Positions 55,836 through 64,000 of a stretch of DNA of 64,000 nucleotides are shown piece after piece. This DNA is from an uncultured Sphingomonadaceae bacterium (GTDB lineage: Bacteria > Pseudomonadota > Alphaproteobacteria > Sphingomonadales > Sphingomonadaceae): the NCBI GenBank assembly GCA_947488625.1, contig CANKZR010000001.1:558001-622000 (forward strand), in the 5' to 3' direction. Within the stretch, counting starts at the first letter, position 1. Every line of letters starts with the position of its first letter. Below the pieces are notes generated by a model that saw nothing but the letters and a program-made list of their open reading frames with translations, had not been told where the DNA came from and did no database searches. The translations under genes and the position numbers were made by a program.

Positions 55836-57215
55836 CTACGGCGCTCCGACGAAAATGCTCTTCACGTTGACAAATTCCTTCACGCCGAACCTGCCGTGTT
55901 CGCGGCCGTAACCGGAATTCTTGACGCCGCCAAAGGGCATCGAGGGGTCTGCTACGCCGTAGACGTTGATGAAGATCATGCCGGTGTCGAAATGCTTCGA
56001 CGCCAATTCGATCGCGCGTTCTTCGTTTGTGGATAGGATTCCTCCGCCAAGGCCATAGCGGCTATCGTTGGCGAGGCGCATCGCATCCTCGTCGTCCTTG
56101 GCCTTGATGACGGAGGCGACGGGGCCGAAAATCTCGTCATCATAGGCTGGCTGGCCGGGTTTCACGTTGGAAAGCACGGTGGCGGGGTAGAATGCACCTT
56201 CGCCATCAGGGATTTCACCGCCGCATTCGATCTTCGCGCCATTCTTAACACTGTTCTCGACCTGTTCGTGCACGGTTTCGCGAAGGTCCTTGCGGGCCAT
56301 CGGCCCAAGATCGGTATCATCGTCATTGGGATTGCCGGTTTTAACACCTTCGAAACGAGCTACGAATTTCTCGAGGAATGCGTCGTAGACCTTTTCGGTT
56401 ACGATGAAGCGCTTGCCGTTGATGCAGGTTTCGCCGTTGTTATACAGTCGGGCCTGCGCGCAGACTTCCACTGCGGTATCGAGATCGGCATCTTCCAGCA
56501 CCAGGTAGGCATCGTTAGAGCCGAGTTCCAGCACGGTAGGCTTCAATACCTTGGCGGCAGCCTTTGCGATGTGCTTGCCCGCTGTGTCGGAACCCGTCAG
56601 CGTTACGCCGCGCACCTTGTCGTGTTCGATGATCGCATCGGACGTGTCGTGATCGATCACCAGCACGGTGAACAGGTTTTTCGGCAGGCCACCTTTCTCG
56701 AAAATTTCGGCGATCTTCAGGCCGCTGCCGGTGCAGTTGGAGGCATGTTTCAGCAGGACACCGTTGCCTGCCATCAGACTTGCAATAGCGTAACGGATCA
56801 CCTGGTAGGCGGGGAAATTCCACGGCTGAATGCCGTAGATCACGCCGAGCGGAGAGTAGGCGACGATGCCGCGGCCAGCGTTTGCCGGATCGCGCGGTTC
56901 CGAGGCGAGTTCCTTGGGGCCGGTCTGCGCCGTGTAATCACAAATGCCCGCGCACAATTCGATTTCATCGCGGCTATCCTTGATGAGCTTGCCGACCTCG
57001 TCGGTCATCAGTTGCGCGAGCTCTTCCTTGTTATCGCGCAGCGCCTGGCCGATTCCCTTGATGACCTCGGCCCGCTCCTCGGCAGATTTCAGCTTCCACT
57101 GGGAAAAAGCCTCGTGACAGGCATCGACCTTCGCATAGGCAGCGTCCCGGTCAATCTCATCATAGGTGTCGAGATCTTTTCCAGTCGTAGGATTGATGGT
57201 GGTTATCGTGCTCAT
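55836..57215 (-). CDS. NAD(P)-dependent aldehyde dehydrogenase (succinate-semialdehyde type)
   Basis: From the ATG at 57215 the protein has 459 residues. Family features: YSPLGVIYGIQPWNFPAYQ near 125, the cofactor glycine motif TGSDTAGKHIAKAA near 210, the general-base glutamate in LELGSNDAYLVLEDAD (usual form ELGGxDP), and the catalytic cysteine in NNGETCINGKRF. The sequence is closest to succinate-semialdehyde dehydrogenases of the GabD/Sad type, but substrate is uncertain. No gabT is adjacent. Confidence 0.87.
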   Translation of the reverse strand: MSTITTINPTTGKDLDTYDEIDRDAAYAKVDACHEAFSQWKLKSAEERAEVIKGIGQALRDNKEELAQLMTDEVGKLIKDSRDEIELCAGICDYTAQTGPKELASEPRDPANAGRGIVAYSPLGVIYGIQPWNFPAYQVIRYAIASLMAGNGVLLKHASNCTGSGLKIAEIFEKGGLPKNLFTVLVIDHDTSDAIIEHDKVRGVTLTGSDTAGKHIAKAAAKVLKPTVLELGSNDAYLVLEDADLDTAVEVCAQARLYNNGETCINGKRFIVTEKVYDAFLEKFVARFEGVKTGNPNDDDTDLGPMARKDLRETVHEQVENSVKNGAKIECGGEIPDGEGAFYPATVLSNVKPGQPAYDDEIFGPVASVIKAKDDEDAMRLANDSRYGLGGGILSTNEERAIELASKHFDTGMIFINVYGVADPSMPFGGVKNSGYGREHGRFGVKEFVNVKSIFVGAP

Positions 57216-57556
57216 CGTATTGCGTCCTTCGAAACATGGGGTTTGTAAGAAGGACGCTTCACGGCGCAGTAAGGTCCGCAACAGTAGTCGGATCGGCCTG
57301 ATCGGGCGATAACCGGATCGCTAGGCACCGCAATTGCCATATTCGTGTCGGATTTTTTGACACATGGCACAGGCGCGAAGGTTTCGTAAACCATCGTGTC
57401 GCGCAGAAACCCGTGGATTGCCGAAACTGGCACGGGCCGTGCAATACTATCGGTGTACCCAAGAGTTCTTCGAACGAGGCGGGGCCGATCAAATGGTCCC
57501 CAACCAAGTCTCCCGGTCCCGCCTCCCCGAAGACCTTTCCCCCAATCGACGAAGAC
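57216..57556. other. 341-base gap with a sigma-54-like element
   Basis: The gap lies between two minus-strand genes. It contains a plus-strand sigma-54-like sequence at 57428-57443 and several overlapping short frames on both strands; none shows a convincing start and family resemblance. It should also hold the promoter of the aldehyde dehydrogenase gene. Confidence 0.4.
57428..57443 (+). promoter_or_regulatory. Possible sigma-54 promoter reading toward the SRAP gene's antisense strand
   Basis: TGGCACGGGCCGTGCA fits TGGCACG-N4-TTGCA except for one conserved T, with correct GG-GC spacing. It points away from both annotated starts, into a short gap and then antisense to the SRAP gene. The core GCACGG-G-CCGTGC is also a perfect palindrome, so a protein-binding dyad or hairpin is an equal alternative. 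Confidence 0.4.
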
Positions 57557-58174
57557 CTACCGCCAGCCGGCCCAGGGCTCATCCGTGCGCGTGACCTGCA
57601 TTTCGCCGCCATAAGGATTGCATAGTTGCAAGGCTTCGTCGGGAGAGGCGGTAAGCCATTGGGACCAATCTTGGCGAGGCACGATGACGGGCATCCGGTC
57701 ATGCACGCCTTGCACATGGATGCAGGCTTCGGTCATCACCATCGTATAGGCCTCGCCCCATTCGGCACTGTTGCGCCAGAACCCGGCCACGGCCATCAGC
57801 TCGCTATCGGGCAGGGAGAACCATGTGCGCGTCTTGCTCCCTTTCGGACCTTCCGCCTCGGCGAAAGCGGAAATGGGAATGAGGCACCGCCGCGCTTTGA
57901 AACTGGCGGACCAGAATGGGCTCGTCAGTTTGTCGGTCCGGGCGTTATTGATCGGTTTGGGCTTGAGCGGCTGCCCCTTTGCACCTTTGCGATTGAGCGG
58001 AAAACCCCAGACCATCTGGGTCAGTCGCCCCTCGGTCACGACCGTTCCGGGATAGCCGGGGTACACTGTTTCCGGCGCATTACTTCCCGGCGTTACGGCC
58101 ATGTCCTGTGCAATTGCATCGAAGAAGTGCGCCACTTCATCCTGCGATTTCGACATGCGATAGAGATTGCACAC
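57557..58174 (-). CDS. SOS response-associated peptidase-family protein (YedK/HMCES-like)
   Basis: A 205-residue SRAP protein that forms DNA-protein crosslinks at abasic sites in single-stranded DNA. The catalytic Cys2 follows the initiator Met (MCNLYRM). The other conserved residues are visible as INNARTDKL (Asn), ISAFAEAEG (Glu near 106) and GVHDRMPVIV (His158). All are intact. It is the last gene before the gap; the secreted protein gene on the same strand ends five bases upstream. Confidence 0.93.
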   Translation of the reverse strand: MCNLYRMSKSQDEVAHFFDAIAQDMAVTPGSNAPETVYPGYPGTVVTEGRLTQMVWGFPLNRKGAKGQPLKPKPINNARTDKLTSPFWSASFKARRCLIPISAFAEAEGPKGSKTRTWFSLPDSELMAVAGFWRNSAEWGEAYTMVMTEACIHVQGVHDRMPVIVPRQDWSQWLTASPDEALQLCNPYGGEMQVTRTDEPWAGWR

Positions 58175-58179
58175 CCGGC

Positions 58180-59061
58180 CTAGTACCCCGCTTCCGCGGC
58201 GGGCACGGGCGGCGCAATCATTCCGCCTGACATCGGCCAGATGATATCGCCCGTCACGACGCCCATGCTCATCGGCAGTTGGTTGGAGATGAAACTGTGG
58301 ACGGCGGTTGGTGCCGTACCCAGTGCATGCCGGGTTGCGTAAACCTTCATCGCGAGATCCGGATCGTCTGCATCCCAGGTTATCACTTCGCAGGTATCAG
58401 TAACGATCTGCGGATCGCCGATCTGCCCGAATTCATCGAAAGTTACCCGGTAATGCTTGCCCAGCGGCACTGCGCCTTCGCCAATCGGGCCGTTGAGAAC
58501 GTAAGCCACCAGGGCACCGGTTTCATCCGGGGGAAGGACTATGGGGATGTAGGAAACCGAGTGGTTGCCACCGGGATCGGCAGTCTCTCCATCGAGACAG
58601 TAGCTTGCCGATGGCGAGGCAATGACCGCGCGTGGCGCGATGTATTTGGCGCGAGCCATCTGTTCGGCAGTGCCGGACAAGGCGGGCGCCTCGGCGCCAT
58701 CGTGCAGAGTTTCGGAAAGAATTCGGCCTTGCGCAATCTCGTATTCGCCAAGCGCCACAAGCGGTGCCTGCGCACCTTCGCCGCGCGCGGCAACGATTAT
58801 GACCTTCCAGACATCGAGCGTCTCAGCCGGGAAGGCCACCGCGCCGCGATAGCCATCACCGAATGCGCCGCCCGTCATCCCGGCATATTGCTGCTGCGCC
58901 AGGGCGCTGGCCTGTTGAACATCCATCATGATACGTGCCGTCGCCTGGGCCTCGCGGGCCAGAGCGTCACGATCGGCAAGTTCTGCGGGCAATGTGTCCT
59001 GCGCCAGCACCGTAATCGGCGCGGCAAGGACGAAAGCGGCGGCTAGGGGAATGCGGATCAT
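58180..59061 (-). CDS. Secreted hypothetical protein
   Basis: The start at 59061 gives 293 residues with a clear signal peptide (RIPLAAAFVLAAPITVLAQ), so it is exported to the periplasm. The open frame continues 43 codons upstream with no support. The mature part has an Ala/Gln-rich helical N-terminus and then beta-rich segments such as ALGEYEIAQGRI and KHYRVTFDEFGQIGD. Two cysteines, in SYCLDGE and DTCEVIT, could pair. I recognise no family. It lies five bases upstream of the SRAP gene on the same strand. Confidence 0.7.
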   Translation of the reverse strand: MIRIPLAAAFVLAAPITVLAQDTLPAELADRDALAREAQATARIMMDVQQASALAQQQYAGMTGGAFGDGYRGAVAFPAETLDVWKVIIVAARGEGAQAPLVALGEYEIAQGRILSETLHDGAEAPALSGTAEQMARAKYIAPRAVIASPSASYCLDGETADPGGNHSVSYIPIVLPPDETGALVAYVLNGPIGEGAVPLGKHYRVTFDEFGQIGDPQIVTDTCEVITWDADDPDLAMKVYATRHALGTAPTAVHSFISNQLPMSMGVVTGDIIWPMSGGMIAPPVPAAEAGY

Positions 59062-59161
59062 GGGTGCTCCAGGTAAGTTATCTGGAGGATAGCCGGGTCT
59101 TCCTGAATGGGAATGAACCCGGCCAATCTGTCTCGCTGGCGCTGGCTTGCGCGCAACGGTT

Positions 59162-59503
59162 TCAGGAGGCCTTTTCGACCTTCTTTTCATCCATCAGCTG
59201 CTGCAATTCACCAGCCTCGAACATTTCCATCATGATGTCGCTGCCGCCCACGAATTCACCCTTTACGTATAGCTGAGGGATGGTCGGCCATTCGGAGAAG
59301 CTCTTGATACCCTGCCGGATCTCCTGATCCTGCAACACGTCGACACTGTCGAACGCGACACCGCAATGATCGAGAATGGATACCGCACGGTTCGAAAATC
59401 CGCACTGGGGGAAGAGCGGCGTGCCCTTCATGAACAGGACGACATCCTTATCGCCCACGATTTTGGAGATGCGTTCATTGGTTTCGGCGTTATTGTCGCT
59501 CAT
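59162..59503 (-). CDS. grxD: Monothiol glutaredoxin (Grx4 type)
   Basis: A 113-residue monothiol glutaredoxin with the CGFS active site (FPQCGFSNRAV, Cys34), the glutathione-binding WPTIPQLYV and the C-terminal GGSDIMMEM. Such proteins bind and transfer [2Fe-2S] clusters with BolA partners. The ATG at 59503 is preferred over an upstream frame. The bolA gene lies 35 bases upstream on the same strand, a classical pairing. Confidence 0.95.
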   Translation of the reverse strand: MSDNNAETNERISKIVGDKDVVLFMKGTPLFPQCGFSNRAVSILDHCGVAFDSVDVLQDQEIRQGIKSFSEWPTIPQLYVKGEFVGGSDIMMEMFEAGELQQLMDEKKVEKAS

Positions 59504-59538
59504 CGGTCCCACCACGTCATTAAGAAAATTGATAACGG

Positions 59539-59772
59539 TCAGTTGGGAACGCTGGTGTGCAGTTGCAAGGCGTGAAGCTCTCCACCCATACGACCGCCCA
59601 GGGCAGCAAACACCATCTTGTGCTGCTGCACGCGGTTCTTACCGGCAAATTCGGCAGAGGTGACGCGGGCAAGCCAGTGGTCGTTATCGTCGACCAGTGC
59701 TTCTATCTCCACCGTTGCATCGGGAATAGCGGCCTTGATCAACGCTTCGATCTGCTGGGCTGGCATGGGCAT
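59539..59772 (-). CDS. BolA-family protein
   Basis: A 77-residue BolA-like protein with EIEALVDDNDHWLARVTSAEF and the conserved RVQQHKMVFAALGGRMGGELHAL, including the histidine used for cluster binding with the partner glutaredoxin. The short, YrbA/IbaG-like form fits a Fe-S transfer role more than the E. coli morphogene. It precedes grxD in the same transcript. Its neighbour upstream encodes the zeta ATPase inhibitor. Confidence 0.93.
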   Translation of the reverse strand: MPMPAQQIEALIKAAIPDATVEIEALVDDNDHWLARVTSAEFAGKNRVQQHKMVFAALGGRMGGELHALQLHTSVPN

Positions 59773-59797
59773 CAGATAATTCCTTGCAGCATCACGA

Positions 59798-60121
59798 TCA
59801 GGAATCGCTCATGAATTGGCGTTTGGCTTCGATGGCCTTTTCTTCCAGCTTTGCGCGCACGGCCGCTTCATCAACGTCGCATCCGGCCTGGGTCAGGTCG
59901 CCCAGCACTTTACGGATCACGTCCTCATCGCCCGCTTCCTCGAAATCGGCCTGTACAACGGCTTTTTTGTAGGCATCGGTTTCTTCCGGGGTGAGGTCCA
60001 TCAATCCGGCGGCCCATTCACCGAACAGACGATTGCGACGCGCGGCGACCTTGAAGGCGGTCTCCTCATCCATCGCATATTTGGCTTCTTCGCCGCGTTC
60101 GCGGTCCTTGAAATTTGTCAT
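59798..60121 (-). CDS. DUF1476 protein, F1-ATPase zeta inhibitor homologue
   Basis: A 107-residue helical protein with the family start MTNFKDRERGEEAKYAMDEE and the conserved RRNRLFGEWAAGLM. In Paracoccus the zeta subunit of this family inhibits ATP hydrolysis by F1 through its N-terminus. The family is restricted to alphaproteobacteria. It is co-directional with bolA and grxD downstream, 25 bases away. Confidence 0.9.
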   Translation of the reverse strand: MTNFKDRERGEEAKYAMDEETAFKVAARRNRLFGEWAAGLMDLTPEETDAYKKAVVQADFEEAGDEDVIRKVLGDLTQAGCDVDEAAVRAKLEEKAIEAKRQFMSDS

Positions 60122-60166
60122 CGGAGAATTCCTTGGCTGTGAAACTACGCAATAGGGTCTGGCGGG

Positions 60167-60772
60167 TCAGGCCGCAACTCCGGTGCCGCGCGCCAGCCAT
60201 GGCTTGCTTGCCGACATGCGGTCCTCGTAGCGGGAGATAGCTTCGTCGCGCGTCAGCGTCAGTCCCACCTCGTCCAACCCTTCGACGAGGCAGTGTTTTC
60301 GGAACGGGTCGATTTCGAAAGAGAAGCGGTCCTGAAACGGCGTGGTCACGCTTTGTGCATCAAGATCGATGGAAATCGGATCGGTTTTCGCAACTTCCAG
60401 CAACCGGTCCACCTGTTCCTGCGGCAGGACGACGGTGAGAATGCCGTTCTTGAAAGCGTTGCCTGCGAAGATGTCTGAAAAACTCGGGGCGATCACTGCG
60501 CGCACGCCCATGTCCAGCAGCGCCCAGGCCGCGTGCTCCCGGCTGGAACCGCAGCCGAAATTGTCACCCGCGATCAGGATCGGAGCATCGGCAAATTCTT
60601 CGCTGTCGAACACGTTGTCGGGATTGCCGGCCCGTACTGACTCGAACGCGCCGCGACCCAGCCCCTCGCGGCTGATGGTTTTCAGCCAGCGTGCGGGAAT
60701 GATCAGATCGGTATCCACGTTCTTGCGGCCAAACGGGATCGCCCGGCCTTCGACAGTGTCGACCTTCTCCAT
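60167..60772 (-). CDS. leuD: 3-isopropylmalate dehydratase small subunit
   Basis: LeuD completes isopropylmalate isomerase in leucine synthesis. From the ATG at 60772 it has 201 residues with [17 protein letters not shown] and the swivel-domain motif [15 protein letters not shown]. The ATG overlaps the stop of a 52-codon gene upstream (TGATG), so translation is coupled. Unlike the usual leuCD pair, leuC is separated from leuD here by two small genes. Confidence 0.96.
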   Translation of the reverse strand: MEKVDTVEGRAIPFGRKNVDTDLIIPARWLKTISREGLGRGAFESVRAGNPDNVFDSEEFADAPILIAGDNFGCGSSREHAAWALLDMGVRAVIAPSFSDIFAGNAFKNGILTVVLPQEQVDRLLEVAKTDPISIDLDAQSVTTPFQDRFSFEIDPFRKHCLVEGLDEVGLTLTRDEAISRYEDRMSASKPWLARGTGVAA

Positions 60773-60930
60773 CAATCCGTCTCCGGCTTCTCGCCGCTGG
60801 GGATGGGGCCGGGTTGCGTCGGCTCGTTCTTTTTCTTGCGGCGATTGGCATAGAGCATGGCTGCGGCAATGGCGGCAGAGCCTATGGCACCGGCGGCAAT
60901 GGCCGCTTTCTTGGGAATACGATCAGTCAT
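60772..60930 (-). CDS. 52-residue membrane peptide in the leu operon
   Basis: A small gene from ATG 60930 to TGA 60772. The product has a basic N-terminus (MTDRIPKK), an Ala-rich hydrophobic helix of about 18 residues (near 9-27), a basic stop-transfer cluster (NRRKKK) and a Pro-rich polar tail. It overlaps the leuD ATG by one base. The clean helix-plus-basic pattern and coupled position support it as real. Function unknown. Confidence 0.65.
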   Translation of the reverse strand: MTDRIPKKAAIAAGAIGSAAIAAAMLYANRRKKKNEPTQPGPIPSGEKPETD

Positions 60931-60968
60931 AAAGGTCAAATGCTCTTGTGATGGCTACGTTGCAAGAT

Positions 60969-61463
60969 TCAGCGAAGAAATTGCTGCAATTTGTCCCACT
61001 CCCCGGCCTTCTGGTCGAAGGTCATTGCCGTGTGCGCCGGGCTAGAGGAGGGGAGGGCAATGGTTTCGAGGGGCATTTCGTCCAGTTGCGGCCTGCCGAT
61101 CGCTTCCGATTTGCGGCCGTTGAAAGCGACGGCCTGCAGATCGGGCAATCGCGACACCAGCGAGGGAAGGTCAGTCGCCTCGATCGCGCGCATCGCTGTA
61201 TCGAGGCTTCCTTGGCGCTCTGCTGACTGGACCGCGTCCCACAGGCCGATCTTGTGGCGAAGCAAGGTGTTGATTCGGTCCCCATAGGAGAGGGATACCA
61301 AAGGCTGGGTAATCACCCGCTCCATCAGGTGCCAGAAACGGTTCTGCGGATGCGCGTAGTATTCACCTGCCGCCAGCGATTTTTCGCCGGGCAGGCTGCC
61401 CAGGATCAACAGCCGGGTATCGTCCGCAACGATGGGAGGGAAGGATGTCTTACGCAGGCTCAC
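60969..61463 (-). CDS. Hypoxanthine/uracil-type DNA glycosylase (UDG superfamily)
   Basis: The 164-residue protein has the UDG-fold signatures [21 protein letters not shown], then [10 protein letters not shown] (motif 1 and the following region), AVAFNGRKS in the middle and the C-terminal loop [11 protein letters not shown]. This pattern fits the family of DNA-deoxyinosine glycosylases (family 6) better than Mug or Ung. It overlaps the leuC end by 14 bases and lies inside the leucine operon. Confidence 0.88.
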   Translation of the reverse strand: MSLRKTSFPPIVADDTRLLILGSLPGEKSLAAGEYYAHPQNRFWHLMERVITQPLVSLSYGDRINTLLRHKIGLWDAVQSAERQGSLDTAMRAIEATDLPSLVSRLPDLQAVAFNGRKSEAIGRPQLDEMPLETIALPSSSPAHTAMTFDQKAGEWDKLQQFLR

Positions 61464-62892
61464 GCGTCAGTTCGCGCACATCGGTAAGGCGGCCCGTCAC
61501 GGCGGCTGCTGCGGCCATGGCAGGCGAAACCAGATGCGTGCGCGCTCCAGGCCCTTGGCGACCCACAAAATTGCGATTGCTGGTCGACGCGCTACGCTCC
61601 CCTGTGGGCACTTTGTCCGGGTTCATGCCGAGGCAGGCAGAGCAGCCCGGTTCGCGCCATTCCAGGCCAGCGTCGGTAAAGACCTTGTCCAGCCCCTCCG
61701 CCTCGGCCTGCATCTTCACGAGGCCGGAGCCCGGCACGACGATGGCCCACTTTATGTTGTCCGCCTTGCGCCGCCCGCGCAGAACTTCGGCAGCAGCGCG
61801 CAGATCCTCGATACGGCTGTTCGTGCAACTGCCGATAAAGATGTTCTGTACCTCCACGTCCTGCATCCGCGTGCCGGGCGCAAGGTCCATGTATTCAAGG
61901 CTGGCGCGCGCGGCTTCCTGCTTCGAGGGATCGGCAAAGCTCTCGGGCGCAGGAACGGTGCCGCCGATTGCAACCACATCTTCAGGGCTGGTTCCCCAGG
62001 TGACGGAGGGTTCGACTTCGGCAGCGTCGATCACCACGGACCGGTCGAATTCGGCATCGGGATCGGTATACAGGGTCTTCCAGTAGGTAACTGCGTCGTC
62101 CCATTCGTCGGCGCCTGGCGCGAAGGGGCGGCCCTTGATGTAGGCAAAGGTCGTTTCGTCGGGCGCAATCAAGCCGCCGCGTGCGCCGGCTTCGATGCTC
62201 ATGTTGCAAACCGTAAGGCGCGATTCCACGCTCATCCGTTCGAATACCTTGCCGCGGTATTCGATCACGTGCCCGGTTCCGCCAGCCGTGCCGACCACGC
62301 CGATGATATGCATGATGAGGTCCTTGGCGGTGATACCAAGACCCAGCTGCCCCTCGACGCGTACCTCCATGGTTTTCGATGGGCGCAGCAGCAGGGTCTG
62401 CGTGGCCAGCACGTGCTCTACTTCGCTGGTGCCGATGCCGAATGCCCATGCGCCTAGTCCGCCATGGCATGCCGTGTGGCTGTCACCGCAAACGATGGTC
62501 GTGCCCGGGAGTGAGAAACCCTGTTCCGGCCCCACGACGTGCACGATGCCTTGCTGCGAGGATGTGGCATCGAAATAGCGCACGCCGAATTCGGGCGCAT
62601 TGCGTTCGAGCGCGGCGAGTTGGTCGGCGCTTTCCCTGTCGGCGATGGGGATGCGCTCACCGCGCGCATCGAGACGGGGGGTAGTGGGCAGGTTATGGTC
62701 GGGGACGGCCAGAGTCAGTTCGGGATGGCGCACGGTGCGCCCCTTCATGCGCAGCGCCTCGAACGCCTGGGGGCTGGTGACTTCGTGAACGAGGTGACGG
62801 TCGATGAAGATCAGGCATGTGCCGTCGTCGCGCCGTTCGATCACATGGGCGTCAAAAATCTTTTCGTAGAGTGTACGCGGTTTGCTGGCCAT
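61450..62892 (-). CDS. leuC: 3-isopropylmalate dehydratase large subunit
   Basis: LeuC is the aconitase-family [4Fe-4S] subunit of isopropylmalate isomerase. The 480-residue protein has [15 protein letters not shown] near 31, [15 protein letters not shown] near 134, and the cluster cysteines in [14 protein letters not shown] and [11 protein letters not shown]. Length is slightly above the usual 465-475. It is the first gene of the leu operon; no leader peptide rich in Leu codons was seen in the 98 bases upstream. Confidence 0.97.
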   Translation of the reverse strand: MASKPRTLYEKIFDAHVIERRDDGTCLIFIDRHLVHEVTSPQAFEALRMKGRTVRHPELTLAVPDHNLPTTPRLDARGERIPIADRESADQLAALERNAPEFGVRYFDATSSQQGIVHVVGPEQGFSLPGTTIVCGDSHTACHGGLGAWAFGIGTSEVEHVLATQTLLLRPSKTMEVRVEGQLGLGITAKDLIMHIIGVVGTAGGTGHVIEYRGKVFERMSVESRLTVCNMSIEAGARGGLIAPDETTFAYIKGRPFAPGADEWDDAVTYWKTLYTDPDAEFDRSVVIDAAEVEPSVTWGTSPEDVVAIGGTVPAPESFADPSKQEAARASLEYMDLAPGTRMQDVEVQNIFIGSCTNSRIEDLRAAAEVLRGRRKADNIKWAIVVPGSGLVKMQAEAEGLDKVFTDAGLEWREPGCSACLGMNPDKVPTGERSASTSNRNFVGRQGPGARTHLVSPAMAAAAAVTGRLTDVRELTREPA

Positions 62893-62990
62893 GTGGCGCA
62901 GATAGCGCGCGGAGCGTTTCGCGCCAAGTAATACGAAAAAAGGCTTCGTGTTGTCTTGGAAAGTTAACCTATGTCGCCTAACTTACAGGT

Positions 62991-63404
62991 ATGTCAGCCA
63001 AGCCCTTCGCCATTCCGATCAAGATCCTGCCCGATGATATCGATTTCATGGGTCATGTGAACAACTCGCGTTATCTCAATTGGGTGCAAGACGTGGTTCT
63101 GCAGCACTGGCAAAATCTGGCCCCGGCAGACGAGGTGGCGAGCAAGGCCTGGGTCGCCTTGAAGCACGAGATTACCTATCGCCGTCCCGCCTTCCTGGAG
63201 GACGACGTGATTGCCGAAACCGTGCTGGAGAAAATCAAGGGCGCGCGCAGTTTCTACAACACGGTAATTCGCCGCGGCGAAGAGGTGCTGGCAGAGGTGC
63301 AGAGCATGTGGTGCTGCATCGACAGCACGACCTTGCGGCCCGCGCGCATCGATCAGGATGTCGCGGAACGCTGCTTTGGCCTGCCGCGCAAGCAAACTCC
63401 ATAA
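62991..63404 (+). CDS. Acyl-CoA thioesterase, hot-dog fold (YbgC-like)
   Basis: A 137-residue single hot-dog domain. The 4HBT active-site motif is in DDIDFMGHVNNSRYLNWVQD (Asp near residue 18), and the central strand runs through ITYRRPAFLEDDVIAETV. Such proteins hydrolyse short or aromatic acyl-CoA or, next to tol-pal, act on acyl carrier protein; here no tol-pal is near. Divergent from leuC with a 98-base gap. Confidence 0.88.
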   Translation: MSAKPFAIPIKILPDDIDFMGHVNNSRYLNWVQDVVLQHWQNLAPADEVASKAWVALKHEITYRRPAFLEDDVIAETVLEKIKGARSFYNTVIRRGEEVLAEVQSMWCCIDSTTLRPARIDQDVAERCFGLPRKQTP

Positions 63405-63427
63405 ACGCCGGAACGACAACCCGATCG

Positions 63428-63457
63428 AGGCCAGTTCGCCATTCAGCGAACCGGCCT
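63428..63457. terminator. Convergent-gap hairpin
   Basis: A 12-bp stem with one mismatch (AGGCCAGTTCGC, CATTCA loop, GCGAACCGGCCT) lies between the ends of the thioesterase and coiled-coil protein genes. It lacks a T-run but fits a shared terminator. Confidence 0.5.
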
Positions 63458-63471
63458 GCAATCACTAGGCA

Positions 63472-63819
63472 TTAGCGGCGACGGTCCTGCCCACGTTCAC
63501 GCGTGGCCGAGGCGATTGCTTTTCTCGTGTCGTCCAATCGCTGGCTCAGCGTGCTGACCTCGTGGCGGTCGAAGCCACCACGCGAATAGCTGCGATAGAG
63601 GTTCTGCAACCCGCTGACTTCGCGGCTCAGGCTACGCAATTCGCGACGTGAAAGGTCTCCGCGGTTTTCAGCCCGATCAAGCTGTCGATCGAGTTGCGTG
63701 ATCTGGTTCTGCAACTGGTGGGCGGATTGCGCCGGCGCAGCCGCAGCCGACGTAGCTGCAAGCACGCTTCCTGCCAAGGCGAGAGGGGCCGCGAGGAAGA
63801 GGAATTTCGACTTTTTCAT
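63472..63819 (-). CDS. Small secreted coiled-coil protein
   Basis: A 115-residue protein with a signal peptide (KSKFLFLAAPLALAGSVLAA, then an Ala-rich cleavage region). The mature part is charged and helical, with regular Leu and Arg positions (LQNQITQLDRQLDRAEN, LRSLSREVSGLQNLY), suggesting a coiled coil in the periplasm. It ends RERGQDRRR. I recognise no family. It reads away from the window end and its promoter should lie in 63820-64000, where I see no gene. Confidence 0.7.
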   Translation of the reverse strand: MKKSKFLFLAAPLALAGSVLAATSAAAAPAQSAHQLQNQITQLDRQLDRAENRGDLSRRELRSLSREVSGLQNLYRSYSRGGFDRHEVSTLSQRLDDTRKAIASATRERGQDRRR

Positions 63820-64000
63820 TTCAGAGCCTTTCGGATGTTCGGCCTAGATGCCGATGTTTCCTCTATGGCAGCGCTTTGGCGGCTTGAGCGTCGCTGTTGG
63901 TACGAAAGTGTCGCGGGCCTGCAACGAAGCTTTCTGCCCGGTGTATGACATGAAAAGCTATCCGTTCGTATTCGTCCAAGCGATGTGGCCGCAATCGCGC

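Noticed and set aside
57259-57717. A 152-codon minus-strand frame across the gap and the SRAP gene end
   Set aside because: It overlaps SRAP coding sequence in another frame, has no ribosome-binding site, and resembles no family I recognise, though its middle part is low in stop-free bias and could be rechecked by homology.

Overview
The window is a gene-dense, GC-rich bacterial chromosome segment, most consistent with an alphaproteobacterium of the order Sphingomonadales, probably the Erythrobacteraceae. This is inferred from gene content and order. The pointers are the cobA-DUF2849-cysI-DUF934-cysH sulfur operon, a DUF1476 (zeta inhibitor) gene beside bolA and grxD, YbjN, large TonB-dependent receptors, a BI-1 protein, and no lpxC after ftsZ. 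No insertion sequence, prophage, CRISPR array or rRNA operon was seen.

Layout. 1-14967 (+): a tightly overlapping division and cell-wall cluster, 'murF-mraY-murD-ftsW-murG-murC-murB-ddl-ftsQ-ftsA-ftsZ, then a TPR/SPOR-domain protein. 15126-21880 (+): YbjN, proC, BI-1, a proline-rich lipoprotein, tRNA-Ala, obgE, proB and an epimerase. 21944-25875 (-): the assimilatory sulfate reduction operon. 25955-30094 (-): a membrane protein, an MscS channel with an unusual repeat tail, metC and sseA. 30178-32030 (+): queF and ugd. 32165-34802 (-): an SRPBCC-ADH-SDR operon. 35167-39474: tRNA-Thr, a TM2 protein, a DUF429-like protein, rarA, a PadR-type regulator with an odd N-terminus, and a small membrane protein behind nested palindromes. 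39466-43580: a glycosyltransferase, a ZIP-like protein and typA. 43884-47565 (+): a TonB receptor and a membrane protein. 47607-52712: a YbbP/YbbA-type ABC system divergent from a TesA-like esterase, then recF. 52855-53433 (+): two tandem paralogous mini-membrane peptides and a PspC protein behind a sigma-54-like promoter. 53658-55744 (+): tRNA-Arg and an RsbQ-like hydrolase overlapping a PAS histidine kinase. 55836-63819: an aldehyde dehydrogenase, an SRAP protein, a secreted protein, grxD, bolA, zeta inhibitor, the leu operon with an inserted DNA glycosylase and mini-peptide, a thioesterase and a small secreted coiled-coil protein.

How the genes work together. The first 15 kb makes and uses lipid II and assembles the divisome. 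The sulfur operon supplies siroheme precursor (CobA), APS reductase (CysH) and sulfite reductase (CysI), and MetC and SseA extend this sulfur theme. The most interesting accessory parts are the mini-peptide/PspC unit (possible envelope stress), the hydrolase-PAS-kinase pair (possible small-molecule sensing) and the PadR locus. Starts were moved downstream from the longest reading frame wherever an ATG with a ribosome-binding site or a 1-14 nt overlap with the previous stop gave a better fit. All functions are read from sequence motifs; no database search was run.
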